DNA of 64,000 bases from Affinundibacterium fentianense (GTDB taxonomy: Bacteria; Pseudomonadota; Gammaproteobacteria; Burkholderiales; Burkholderiaceae_D), in the NCBI RefSeq assembly GCF_018139545.1, contig NZ_JAGSPJ010000001.1, positions 62,001-126,000 of the forward strand, read 5' to 3'. Both the position numbers and the translations under genes were made by a program. Shown here piece after piece: positions 10,550 through 18,957 of the stretch (within the stretch, counting starts at the first letter, position 1; each line of letters begins with the position of its first letter). The notes below the pieces were generated by a model. It was not told where the DNA came from. It made no database searches and worked only from the letters and a program-made list of their open reading frames with translations.

Positions 10550-11794
10550 TCAAGTTGGTAGAGCAATCTGATTGTCAGTGCTGAATTGATAGTCGCGGAA
10601 GACATGCTCGGCCGATAGTAATTCAAAGCTACCATCTGGCAATTGACGTGTCGTATCTTTCAACCTGTAAGTGGTCTGCCCACATGTCCAGCATTTGAAA
10701 TTGCGCATATGGGTACAGAGACAGGTTTTGTCCATCACCTTAAAGTCTTTTGCCTCTGGATTGGCTTCGACTTCCCTATTATACGCATCGATGTAAGAAC
10801 ATCCGCCATTGCCGTCTAATAGGTAACCGTATGCTTCACATCCTGGTCGAATATTTGAGCCTATAGCGGGTGTATTGCTTAACATGCGCATAGGGTAGCC
10901 AGTTGGTGAGATTGTATTGACAATAATTTGTTCTTCTTGTGCTTTGAAGTACTCTTGCTTTACATCATCTGGTAGGCCGCACTCATGCGTCACGGTAAAA
11001 CGAGTTGCGACTTGCACACCACCGGCGCCCGCCTCTAAGAATGAAACCGCATCTGATCCTGTGAAAATCCCACCCGCGGCAATCACTGGAATCGCTAAAT
11101 TTTCATCTTTTAGGTATTGCAAAACTTCAGCAACAATTGTGTGGAGATCATATTTTGCCCAATCAAGGCCAAATCCGAGATGTCCCCCAGCTAATGGACC
11201 TTCGACGATAACGTAGTCAGGCAAGCGGTTGAGTTTTGCGTTTTTACGGAGGAATAACTGTAATGCACGAACAGAAGAGACAATGATGCCGAGTTTAGCA
11301 TCGCGAAAACGAGGGTGATCTTCGATCAAACCAAAAGAGCCGAGATGTAAACCGGCACTTAGTGTGATGCCGTCAATACCAGCATCTAATGCAGAAGCAA
11401 GTCTCACCCTTAGGGTATCGCGTGGCCCGTTCATGGTGAGTTTTTCCATGCAGTTGACGAAAATCATGCCATCGCCTTGCTTGGCCTCCATTGTTTTGCC
11501 GACATGAAGGCGGGTCGCTTCTGCGAGCAAATCTAAATCAAATTTGATATCCGTTTTGTCTGAATTATTGATGTTGTACTTATACAGTTTGGTTTTGTCT
11601 TTGATGAAGCTTGTATCGAAGCGGCGGTCGGAGACGTCATGTACAAGCGCATCGGAGATGTGACCGATGCCATTTAATCTAGCGGCGACGAGAGCAAGTT
11701 CTGCGGTGGAAATATCGACTCCCATCCCTCCAATCATGATCGGGACCAGTTCTTGTTTGCCTAGACGCAGGCGAAAATCATCTACACGTTTCAT
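10550..11794 (-). CDS. Nitronate monooxygenase-like flavoprotein with Cys-rich C-terminus
   Basis: A 414-residue TIM-barrel flavoprotein of the nitronate monooxygenase/2-nitropropane dioxygenase family, which uses FMN to oxidise alkyl nitronates. Family signs are the IMIGGMGVDIS start, VEGPLAGGHLG, the FMN-phosphate motif VIAAGGIFTGSDAVSFLEAGAGGVQVATRF and HECGLPD. The last 100 residues are unusual: they carry a Cys series ending in CLC then, after seven residues, CWTC, a pattern that could bind zinc or an Fe-S centre. The true substrate is unknown; many annotated members do not act on nitronates. It appears monocistronic. The start is the ATG at 11794 (MKRVDDFRLRLGKQ). Confidence 0.8.
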   Translation of the reverse strand: MKRVDDFRLRLGKQELVPIMIGGMGVDISTAELALVAARLNGIGHISDALVHDVSDRRFDTSFIKDKTKLYKYNINNSDKTDIKFDLDLLAEATRLHVGKTMEAKQGDGMIFVNCMEKLTMNGPRDTLRVRLASALDAGIDGITLSAGLHLGSFGLIEDHPRFRDAKLGIIVSSVRALQLFLRKNAKLNRLPDYVIVEGPLAGGHLGFGLDWAKYDLHTIVAEVLQYLKDENLAIPVIAAGGIFTGSDAVSFLEAGAGGVQVATRFTVTHECGLPDDVKQEYFKAQEEQIIVNTISPTGYPMRMLSNTPAIGSNIRPGCEAYGYLLDGNGGCSYIDAYNREVEANPEAKDFKVMDKTCLCTHMRNFKCWTCGQTTYRLKDTTRQLPDGSFELLSAEHVFRDYQFSTDNQIALPT

Positions 11795-12194
11795 TGTTTT
11801 CCTTGAACAACTTCAGTATTTAAATAGTGTTGCGGTGCTTTTGTTGTTATGAGCCATTGGATGGCAAGTTGCACGCTGAAGTTTCGCTGCTTTTGTATAA
11901 TTTAAATATCACAATGCTAGCATTAGAATTTGATCTCTAAATGGCTTGCATTCTTCGAATAAAAAGGGGAGCAGCAAAATTTCTACAGGCGCAATTCTAC
12001 CCTAGGTACTCTTTTTTGGGCTTGTCATGATTGAAAAACCGCAGAATATCCAACGAATCCAAACGTTTCTTTAACCCAGATCAGTTTTGCTTCATCATTT
12101 TGACGCGATATTCAAGGTGAAGGCTCTGTTACAATGCTCGTTTTAGTGAATTGGGCGCCTATTTCACTCAATCTATTCGATTTAAATTAAAACT
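11795..12194. other. Divergent intergenic region between the monooxygenase-like gene and the SlyD-like gene
   Basis: A 400-base AT-rich stretch that must hold two divergent promoters. A TACAAT at 12130-12135 could be a -10 element for the SlyD-like gene, but there is no good -35 at standard spacing; TTGACG at 12100 is 24 bases away. No ORF, tRNA or convincing hairpin was seen. Confidence 0.5.
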
Positions 12195-12674
12195 ATGCAA
12201 ATTTTAAAGGACACCGTAGTGACGCTTAACTACACGATGTATGACCAACATGGATCAATCATCGACAAGAATCACGATCCCATCGTTTATCTACACGGTG
12301 GTTATGACAATATTTTGCCAGCAGTTGAGGCTGCCTTAGAAGGGCAGAACATAGGGGGAACTATTTCTGTGACAATGGCGCCTGACGACGCTTTTGGAGA
12401 AATTGACCCGAGTTTGGTGCATGAAGAGGATGTCGGATTGTTTCCACCAGACCTCGAGGTGGGAATGATGTTTGAAACGCGTGATCCAGAAACTGGGGAC
12501 GCTGCGCAATTTCGTGTTACATCAATCGATGCTGGTTTAGTCACAGTCGATGGCAATCATCCGCTGGCCGGAATGCATCTTCGCTTTGAGGCTGAAATAT
12601 TAGCTATACGTCCAGCAACCGAAGAGGAACTTGCCCATGGCCATGTGCATGGTGAGCATGGCCATCAACACTAA
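12195..12674 (+). CDS. FKBP-type peptidyl-prolyl isomerase, SlyD-like
   Basis: A 159-residue FKBP-type prolyl isomerase and chaperone of the SlyD group. The FKBP core is split by the insert-in-flap chaperone domain typical of SlyD (about residues 70-120: PPDLEVGMMFETRD, VTVDGNHPLAGM). The tail HGHVHGEHGHQH is rich in His and could bind nickel or zinc. It is shorter than the E. coli SlyD tail and has no cysteine. SlyD assists hydrogenase nickel loading in E. coli, but no hydrogenase gene is in this window. It sits upstream of the J-domain cluster on the same strand, 216 bases away, and probably forms its own unit. Confidence 0.88.
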   Translation: MQILKDTVVTLNYTMYDQHGSIIDKNHDPIVYLHGGYDNILPAVEAALEGQNIGGTISVTMAPDDAFGEIDPSLVHEEDVGLFPPDLEVGMMFETRDPETGDAAQFRVTSIDAGLVTVDGNHPLAGMHLRFEAEILAIRPATEEELAHGHVHGEHGHQH

Positions 12675-12730
12675 ATAAGCTTGAAATCAAACAGGATCGA
12701 TACAAATTTGTATATTTATGCTCTTTAGCG

Positions 12731-12752
12731 GGTCGATGAATTGATTTCGACC
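12731..12752 (+). terminator. Weak hairpin after the SlyD-like gene
   Basis: Arms GGTCGA (12731-12736) and TCGACC (12747-12752) pair perfectly around ten bases, followed by a short TTTAAA rather than a full T run. A weak terminator is possible. Confidence 0.3.
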
Positions 12753-12810
12753 TGTTTAAATAGATAGAGTCATTTTTATGTCTGTTTTGGGGCGATGTCT
12801 TAATGGTGTC

Positions 12811-12838
12811 TTGACTGAAGTTAGACGCTAATTAGGCT
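12811..12838 (+). promoter_or_regulatory. Putative sigma-70 promoter of the J-domain cluster
   Basis: TTGACT (12811-12816) and TAGGCT (12833-12838) are 16 bases apart and end about 50 bases before the J-domain gene. The -35 is good and the -10 weak. Confidence 0.3.
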
Positions 12839-12890
12839 CCAGAATTTGTATTGATTTAATTTGATAAACAGTCATTGAGGACAATAAAAA

Positions 12891-13169
12891 ATGAAAGATT
12901 ACTACTTCATCCTCGGTGTTTCTCCCAATGCCTCGCTTGCCGATATAAAAAAAGCCTACCGAGTTAAGGCCGCTGAGTTTCATCCTGATCGCAATGATTC
13001 AGAACTGGCTCCAGCAAAATTTCACGCAGTTAAAGAGGCTTACGATATCTTGTCGGATGACGCAGCACGTCATGCTTACGATGAAAATCGTCGTCGGAAT
13101 TTGTTGGAATCTCCTTTGGAAACAGCCAGTGAAATTTGGAAGAATTATTTAAAGGGAGTATTGCAGTGA
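12891..13169 (+). CDS. Small J-domain protein (DnaJ-like co-chaperone)
   Basis: A 92-residue protein consisting almost wholly of a J domain, which stimulates the ATPase of a DnaK/Hsp70 partner. Helix I starts DYYFILGVSP, the invariant HPD is at 31-33, and helix III is FHAVKEAYDILSD. There is no Gly/Phe linker, zinc centre or substrate-binding domain as in DnaJ or CbpA, so it would target Hsp70 through other partners, most likely the co-encoded proteins. About 22 residues follow the J domain, ending WKNYLKGVLQ. The start is the ATG at 12891. Its stop overlaps the next gene's GTG by four bases (GTGA), implying coupled translation. dnaK is not in this window. Confidence 0.85.
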   Translation: MKDYYFILGVSPNASLADIKKAYRVKAAEFHPDRNDSELAPAKFHAVKEAYDILSDDAARHAYDENRRRNLLESPLETASEIWKNYLKGVLQ

Positions 13170-13759
13170 AATTTTCGCGTTATTTTCAAGAATTGATGTT
13201 GGCATATAAGGCAGAGTTGGATGACTTGCGTTCCGACTTTGAAGGCAAAGACGTCATGAAACGTCGTCTAAAAGAGAAACGTGAACAATTCGCGTTTTTG
13301 CTTCCGATGTTGCAAAGTAATCCAGAGATGTTGGCTCCGGCTTTTCATGATGCATTTTTATTTATGAATCCATTGGCATTCGAAGCGCTCGCCGCGAAAG
13401 AGCGTGACAAATTACCACTGTGGTCAAGTTTGTCCAAAGCTGTGAAGGTTGAACCTTGGGCGGAAAAGATGGTAACGCAAGTTTTAGCGGAAGAGGGGGG
13501 GCAGCTATTCCTGGTGACGGCGGCTTGTTTAGAGTACTTAAGTCGTAGTGTTCATGTGCGTGATTCCGCCTTGGCAAATACGGATGAAGATGATGATTCA
13601 GATGACTCTGCACAGGATCGCGATGACTCAGAGAACGGCGATCTTGATGGACACTACGGACGCCATGGGCGGGACGATGGTGACGATGGAGATGATATTG
13701 ATCTAGAAGAGGCGGGTGCCGATTGGTTGGCCGAACAAGGTTTTGATCGTAAGGATTAA
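13166..13759 (+). CDS. Hypothetical acidic-tailed protein coupled to the J-domain gene
   Basis: I do not recognise this 197-residue protein. Residues 1-140 look alpha-helical, with a charged segment (ELDDLRSDFEGKD, KRRLKEKREQF) and a hydrophobic helical part (FLLPMLQSNPEM, FLFMNPLAFEAL). Residues from about 145 form a strongly acidic Asp-rich tail with His/Gly. No transmembrane helix or signal peptide is evident. The GTG at 13166 is chosen because AAGGGAG lies seven bases upstream and it overlaps the preceding stop by four bases; a longer frame from 13136 would overlap the J-domain gene further. The coupling suggests the product works with the J-domain protein, which is inference. Confidence 0.75.
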   Translation: MKFSRYFQELMLAYKAELDDLRSDFEGKDVMKRRLKEKREQFAFLLPMLQSNPEMLAPAFHDAFLFMNPLAFEALAAKERDKLPLWSSLSKAVKVEPWAEKMVTQVLAEEGGQLFLVTAACLEYLSRSVHVRDSALANTDEDDDSDDSAQDRDDSENGDLDGHYGRHGRDDGDDGDDIDLEEAGADWLAEQGFDRKD

Positions 13760-13884
13760 AAATGCTTGTATCGACACTGTTAGACAAATAAATAGTCATC
13801 AAAATTTTGATCCAGATATTTCTTAGTCTGGAGTGACCGTTGTTGTTGGTTGACTAGTAAAAATTAGAAAAAGAGGAGTGCAAG

Positions 13885-14652
13885 ATGAATTTGCCAGCTT
13901 TAATTGAAGCACAAAGTTTGATCATGGCAGGTGATATAGCGGGTGCAGAACATGCGTTAGCGACCTTAGCTGAAACACAGGGAGACCAAGCACTAGTAGC
14001 GGCGCTGGATGATTTTCCTGCAAAAGATCTATTGGCGATCATTCGTGAATTTGATGCGTCGAAAGAGTCATTGGTCAATTTATTGGTAACACCAGAACAA
14101 TTTGCACAAGCCGTCGTGCTTGAGAAGCGCTATGCAGATCTGACGCACGAGCAGTTGCGTGGAATGATCAATTCTGTGATTTTTCGTGATGGCGCGGATG
14201 CTGCGGAATTTCTGTATGAAATTGCCGAAGTAGAAGGTGGCTATGATGCCTTAGCTGATTATTTGCAAGACAGAACTCAGATGGTTGAGCATTTTTATCG
14301 CTACGCAACCTTTGATCTGTATGAGTATGGTGATGAGGCAAAAACGCAAGCAATCGACGATGATTTGTTGAGTCTTACAAGAGATACTGAAACAAAAGCG
14401 TCTGCGGTTGATCGAGCGAGTGTCGAGGATCATGATTGGATGGAAGTCACTTATTTGTTGCGATACGAGTTGCCTGAGATTTTTCGAGAAGTACTGTTGA
14501 AATTACGTGCTCGTTATCAAGTCTATTTGCGTAATTTGCAGAATGACGAATTTGCAGAATCCCAGGTTAGCGATGAGTCGGATGAGGAAGAGTCAATGCC
14601 GAAGAAGCATAATGACGATGGTGATGACGATGATGAAGAGTCCGCACTCTAA
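13885..14652 (+). CDS. Hypothetical helical protein with acidic tail (J-domain cluster)
   Basis: A 255-residue protein I cannot assign. It appears alpha-helical throughout; its first half (ALAALD-like repeats, FPAKDLLAIIREFDASKE, LVNLLVTPEQF) superficially recalls superhelical MgtE-N-type or HEAT-like folds. The end is a low-complexity tail of Asp and Glu (DDDDEESAL), as in the product before it. No signal peptide or membrane segment. GAGGAG nine bases before the ATG at 13885 supports this start. A 125-base gap separates it from the preceding gene, while the next gene starts two bases after its stop, so it is translated with that one. Confidence 0.72.
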   Translation: MNLPALIEAQSLIMAGDIAGAEHALATLAETQGDQALVAALDDFPAKDLLAIIREFDASKESLVNLLVTPEQFAQAVVLEKRYADLTHEQLRGMINSVIFRDGADAAEFLYEIAEVEGGYDALADYLQDRTQMVEHFYRYATFDLYEYGDEAKTQAIDDDLLSLTRDTETKASAVDRASVEDHDWMEVTYLLRYELPEIFREVLLKLRARYQVYLRNLQNDEFAESQVSDESDEEESMPKKHNDDGDDDDEESAL

Positions 14653-14654
14653 TT

Positions 14655-15929
14655 ATGACCATGGCTGATGTTGAAAATATGCAAGCAATTTCTCTGTTTG
14701 ATGGACGCCCGTTTTTTGAAATTGCTTTGGTGCATGGCGTGAAATTTGCGATTATTCCGCGGTCAAAGTTAGAGGCAATAGAATCTGAGGCGCCCAAAGG
14801 GCTTGTTCAAATCGCAGATGCATTTGGTAGTAAATACTTGCGTCCAGAGATTGAACTCGCGCGCAAGCGTATTGTTAACTTGGCGAGTTTGTATCTGCTT
14901 GAGACATCGAAAGGCGATCTTGATGTCGCTGCAAAGCTCATTCGTGATAACACATTTTTGACGCTCTCCCGTGGTGGTTCAACTCTATTGAAAGCCCTAC
15001 ACGCTTTGCCTGAATATCCCTTGTTGGGGAAAGAGCAAAAGTCTTCAGTAGAGGAGTTTTTGGAGATTTGGTCATTAAAGGAAAGACATCAAGATTATCG
15101 TAATTTGTTAACACATCGACGTCAAAATGCGTTGGAAATAGAGGCTGGATTTTGGTTTGGTCAAACGATGGAGATTACGCAAACTGAACTTCAAGAGGAA
15201 GATGTTGAGGCAATGGCAGTCGTGCGTACAGGGATGCTCAAGCGTTTTGTTGAAGATGCCGATTCACCTATCGAAAATCAAGTTGAGTTTGCGACAATTC
15301 TTGAGTCTTTGAGAAAGCGTTTGAGTTCTCGGCAGGGGAGTAAGGCGAAGCAAATTCTATTGGAGCAAGCAATTTCAAAAATCCGCCTCGTTGGTGAGGA
15401 AATTCCAGGAAAATTTCATCCTCTCTGTGAGCAAGTTTTGGATGAAATGCTGAAGCGTGATTTCATTCTAGTCGCTGATAAAAAGAATTCTTTGGATCGT
15501 CTCGTGTTTGAATTGAAGGATCGATACTTTATCTGTTCGCATGAGTTGGAAGACACTTCTGAATATGATGCGCTTGTTTCAAAAGCGTGGGCAAAAATCA
15601 CGAAAGGAAAGACGGATATCGACTCTTTGCTAACATTGTTTCTGTGTATCGCGTCTGATATTCCACCCAAAACCAGTTTGTCAGAGAAAGTTGCAAAAAA
15701 TTTGGTGAAAAGATTGCGTGACAATAAAGGTAGTTTTGAAATTCAGAAAACGATCGATTGGATCAAACAAAATGCGCCATATGAAAAGCAAGAAGGATTG
15801 CTTGATGATTGGTCGGCATTTTGTGCCGATGCGCAGGTCTATTTGCTGGATGATTGGGACAGCGATTGTGTTGGTGCTTTGAGATATTTGCGGGAAAATT
15901 GTCACATTGAAAAAGCAGGTAAGAAATAA
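14655..15929 (+). CDS. Hypothetical 424-residue helical protein (J-domain cluster)
   Basis: I do not recognise this protein. It is predicted soluble and mostly helical, with an N-terminal segment that looks mixed alpha/beta (LFDGRPFFEIALVHGVKFAIIP), a long charged middle region and an acidic C-terminal part (LLDDWDSDCVGALRYL). No nuclease, ATPase, methyltransferase or membrane motif was found. The ATG at 14655 is two bases after the preceding stop; the ATG at 14661 is an alternative. It is the last gene of the cluster, and no clean terminator follows, only an eight-base inverted repeat (15903-15910 with 15932-15939) overlapping its end. Confidence 0.72.
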   Translation: MTMADVENMQAISLFDGRPFFEIALVHGVKFAIIPRSKLEAIESEAPKGLVQIADAFGSKYLRPEIELARKRIVNLASLYLLETSKGDLDVAAKLIRDNTFLTLSRGGSTLLKALHALPEYPLLGKEQKSSVEEFLEIWSLKERHQDYRNLLTHRRQNALEIEAGFWFGQTMEITQTELQEEDVEAMAVVRTGMLKRFVEDADSPIENQVEFATILESLRKRLSSRQGSKAKQILLEQAISKIRLVGEEIPGKFHPLCEQVLDEMLKRDFILVADKKNSLDRLVFELKDRYFICSHELEDTSEYDALVSKAWAKITKGKTDIDSLLTLFLCIASDIPPKTSLSEKVAKNLVKRLRDNKGSFEIQKTIDWIKQNAPYEKQEGLLDDWSAFCADAQVYLLDDWDSDCVGALRYLRENCHIEKAGKK

Positions 15930-16056
15930 ACTCAATGTGGTCTTTTCGCTTCTGTCAAAATGAAGAATTTAACTCAGTTTTTTTTCATAATAGGATGCGC
16001 CCCATAAAATGCGCACTGAGAAGCGCTAAATGACAATTATTTGAAACTAACCATCG

Positions 16057-16332
16057 CTACCAAAATTTCCAGAAACTTTGTTTATTGTTGGTTTTTGCTG
16101 TTTTTCTAACGACGATTCCCATTTTTTCTTGGCATTCTTCGTGAGTTAAGCCTTTGCCGCGAAGATAAGCGTAATAGTATTCTTGCGGCATCTTAAATTT
16201 CAAATTGTATGGATCTTTAAGGTGTTCTTTGACTTGCTCTTGAAACTTACTCCACTCAGGCACTTCACCGTGGTTTTTATCCATAAGTTTCCGCACAAAT
16301 GCCATTGCTTGATCAATTATTTTATTGTCCAT
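16057..16332 (-). CDS. Small hypothetical protein, 91 residues
   Basis: A 91-codon frame lying alone between two same-direction terminations. The product is basic and aromatic (MPQEYYYAYLRGKGL, WKFW end) with no signal or membrane helix. It contains no recognisable domain. The composition and lack of overlap with another gene suggest a real gene, but the Shine-Dalgarno sequence before its ATG is weak (GACGGA). It could be a host-specific orphan. Confidence 0.5.
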   Translation of the reverse strand: MDNKIIDQAMAFVRKLMDKNHGEVPEWSKFQEQVKEHLKDPYNLKFKMPQEYYYAYLRGKGLTHEECQEKMGIVVRKTAKTNNKQSFWKFW

Positions 16333-16490
16333 AGTCCGTCATAAGTCATTGCTATTCGATACCATGATTATCCTTTAAAGCAATGTTGTATGTGAAGTGA
16401 TTCATTGAAAATCAATATTAAATCCTTGTTTTTAATCTGAAAATGTTAAAAAAACACCGCATTTTTTGCCTGTGCGTATCAAGTTAATTG

Positions 16491-16530
16491 AAAAAAGTGG
16501 TTGCCCTCCTCAAGAGGACGGCAACCACTT
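16491..16530 (-). terminator. Rho-independent terminator of the metalloprotease gene
   Basis: Arms 16495-16505 and 16520-16530 pair perfectly over 11 bases, with a smaller inner pairing, and end in a T run on the minus strand. It is 30 bases beyond the stop of the protease gene. Confidence 0.88.
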
Positions 16531-16559
16531 AACTTGACTAACGCATGACTTTCTAGCTT

Positions 16560-18701
16560 TTACCAAGAAGCTTGCAGTGTATATTTTCCATTTGTAGCGC
16601 CAGTGCCGCCAGCATAGTAAATGACTTTTGCGTAGACGACTTTTGCGGAAGTGCCAGTGTTTGTGTTGCTTAAACTATCGGTTGCACCAGTTCCGTTTGT
16701 ACTTGAAGCCAATTTAGTACCGGTACTGCTGTAAAGTTCAAGATCATAGTCGGACGTCGCATTGGGTTTCATTGTCAAGCTTAAGGTCTTTCCTGCCGGA
16801 ATACTGACTTTGAAGTAATCGACATCGGTCTTTGCACTTAAATTTGCATTCACTAAAGTGTTCGCGTTTGCGATGGTATTTGCTGTTGCGATCGTGTTGT
16901 TGGTCTCTGTTTCACTTATTGTGGTTCCAGGTGTCACAACAGCACCAAGAATGTTTTGGGCTTCAAACTTCGCTTTGAACGTATTGGCATAGCTCGCGTC
17001 ATTGGGGAAGAGTGCAGTTGCAGCATTCACGATTGCGGTTGCCATCGCAGGCATCTTGATGTTCGAGCCTAAGCCGAAGTGCGCTTCCAAAATAATTTTG
17101 TCGACATTGTCACGAGGTTTTCCAGCTGCTACGAGGGAGACGAGTGCTTGGAACAGTGGAGTGGACCAAAGCTCATCCGACTGGAAGGTGACGCCACCTT
17201 CAGTGATTGCTTGATGCGCGCCATAAGTCTTACTGCTATTGTATTTTGCATCAGTGCGATTAAGCATTCGTCCTGCCCAGCAGGCGCCATGCCCATCCCA
17301 GCTAAATGCCCATTCGGGGTGATAAGCTTTACCGTTAGCTGTACTGTAAGAATACGATGCTGCCCAATAGTCGCCAAAGCCTTCGCCCATGCCACCGGTA
17401 TCGCCACCGCTCCACCCAGAATTGATATTGGCTTGAATCCCATGGCCGTACTCGTGCAAAATCACATCTGCATCTTCCGAGTCATTAACGCAACCGTGAC
17501 CAAATGCTAAATAGTCGTTTGTTCCACCACTGTAGTGTGAATTATCGTCTCCATTGACTCCGTCAGTATCCACGTTGAGGGGGCGGTTGATAATAGATTT
17601 TGTGCCGGTGAAACCCAAAGTTTGAATGTAACGTTGGTTTTGATCGATGTGGAAATAAACATTGGTATCATCAAAAGCATTATTTCCTCGTTTTGCTGTC
17701 CAGACACCATTCGCTGTGGTACTTGGGGCGGTATTGGGGGCCTCAATATTTTTAATATTGATATAAGGACCAGATAGGGAATATACACCGCCAGAGACTG
17801 TTAGGTCGCGTAAAGTTTTTGTGCTGTAAGCAGCGTCAAACGCACTAGCAGCAGATGTGTCCGTCAAAGCGTCAGAATTGAGGGCGGTGCGTGGATCAGG
17901 ATCAAAAACCAGACCAGATCCGTTAATTCCCGATGCCACAGACTGGGCGGGTACCTTCACGATTGTTTGACTCTTAGGGTTTGGTATTCCTCTTTCTGCC
18001 AAATCAAGTAGAGCTTGTTGTAAGCCAATTGTTTGTCCAACCAGTGTGGCGCGTGAATCGAGTTGGCGGTCGCTATTTTTTCCAACCCTAGGCAATGATG
18101 TTGAATAGGAACTGATTAGTTTTCCGTTGTGGGCGTTAATGTATTGAACAAAACCGCCTGTAGGCATTTGTGCTGCAATGGTGATCTTGTGAGCAAGTTG
18201 CACGCCATCCTTCGTGGGTACCCATACTAACTGACTATCTGGGTAACTTATTAATGGATGTTGAACTTTCATGTTTTGCCATGCTGAGTTTAGTGCTTGG
18301 TCAGCAGCAATTTGTTTTTGTACAAAGAGCTGATTGACCGCGTTTGTATCCATATTGCTTGAAATGTGTTTTGTCTCATTGAATATCTTAAGTAACTCTC
18401 CATTTTTTCCTATCGACACAATAATTTCCGCACGATCCACAGGAAATCCACGCAACATCTGCTGGTAGTAGTAATGTTTGCCAAGTAAAGAATCTTGAAC
18501 CTTGCTAAGTACAAGGTTATTGAGATTGCTAGGTAAGCCGAATTCTTGAGCATGCTGACGTAATACGTCAGTTGCAGAGTTTGCTTTGATACCGCTGAAA
18601 AATGTCAGGTTATCAGTAGTAACTTTGTCCGCCGCAATGGTAGTTTGTGCAAACGTGAGGGCTAGAATAGAAGCAAGGACGTGACGACGTGGATGTGACA
18701 T
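16560..18701 (-). CDS. Secreted gluzincin zinc metalloprotease with PPC domain
   Basis: A 713-residue secreted protease precursor. A Sec signal peptide (1-24, ending TTIAA) is followed by a propeptide with FTP/PepSY-like character (SLLGKHYYYQQMLRGFPV), then the catalytic domain and a C-terminal bacterial pre-peptidase domain (about 605-713, ETNNTIATANTI to GKYTLQASW). The zinc site is HEYGH at 416-420, with Glu440 as third ligand in GEGFGD. The spacing of 19 residues between the second His and this Glu is that of M4-type gluzincins, although the sequence also resembles M36 fungalysins. It probably degrades external protein. AGGGAGA precedes the ATG at 18701. It is monocistronic. Confidence 0.88.
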   Translation of the reverse strand: MSHPRRHVLASILALTFAQTTIAADKVTTDNLTFFSGIKANSATDVLRQHAQEFGLPSNLNNLVLSKVQDSLLGKHYYYQQMLRGFPVDRAEIIVSIGKNGELLKIFNETKHISSNMDTNAVNQLFVQKQIAADQALNSAWQNMKVQHPLISYPDSQLVWVPTKDGVQLAHKITIAAQMPTGGFVQYINAHNGKLISSYSTSLPRVGKNSDRQLDSRATLVGQTIGLQQALLDLAERGIPNPKSQTIVKVPAQSVASGINGSGLVFDPDPRTALNSDALTDTSAASAFDAAYSTKTLRDLTVSGGVYSLSGPYINIKNIEAPNTAPSTTANGVWTAKRGNNAFDDTNVYFHIDQNQRYIQTLGFTGTKSIINRPLNVDTDGVNGDDNSHYSGGTNDYLAFGHGCVNDSEDADVILHEYGHGIQANINSGWSGGDTGGMGEGFGDYWAASYSYSTANGKAYHPEWAFSWDGHGACWAGRMLNRTDAKYNSSKTYGAHQAITEGGVTFQSDELWSTPLFQALVSLVAAGKPRDNVDKIILEAHFGLGSNIKMPAMATAIVNAATALFPNDASYANTFKAKFEAQNILGAVVTPGTTISETETNNTIATANTIANANTLVNANLSAKTDVDYFKVSIPAGKTLSLTMKPNATSDYDLELYSSTGTKLASSTNGTGATDSLSNTNTGTSAKVVYAKVIYYAGGTGATNGKYTLQASW

Positions 18702-18745
18702 TAAAAATCTCCCTAAATTTAATGAATTAACTTATTTGCGTTATA

Positions 18746-18765
18746 CAAGACTCTTAACGGTCTTG
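18746..18765. repeat. Inverted repeat in the protease leader
   Basis: CAAGAC (18746-18751) and GTCTTG (18760-18765) pair around eight bases and lie 45-64 bases upstream of the protease ATG. The T run after it is on the plus strand, so it is not a terminator for the protease. It may be a leader hairpin or an operator. Confidence 0.4.
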
Positions 18766-18913
18766 TTTTTCAGATAACGCTTGGTCAGTATAAGTGCAAT
18801 CTTTGTCGAAAAATAGCTGTCAAAAATCACAATAAACAACAAATGTCACGTCATATTGACGATGATTTTTATCAATATGCAGGATGGAATTTCGGTATTG
18901 AAGTATTAATTTG

Positions 18914-18938
18914 AAATTCGGTTGAAAAATCCGAATTT
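18914..18938. repeat. Inverted repeat AAATTCGG / CCGAATTT
   Basis: Perfect eight-base arms at 18914-18921 and 18931-18938 with a nine-base centre. The spacing suits a protein-binding dyad or a small hairpin. Confidence 0.5.
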
Positions 18939-18957
18939 GATTGAGAATAAATTTTCA

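Noticed and set aside
10356-10571. 71-codon plus-strand ORF between convergent genes
   Set aside because: Runs through a terminator hairpin into the monooxygenase-like gene; low-quality composition.
13362-13802. 146-codon minus-strand ORF opposite the acidic-tailed protein
   Set aside because: A mirror of the Asp-codon-rich tail giving His-rich antisense; no start signal.
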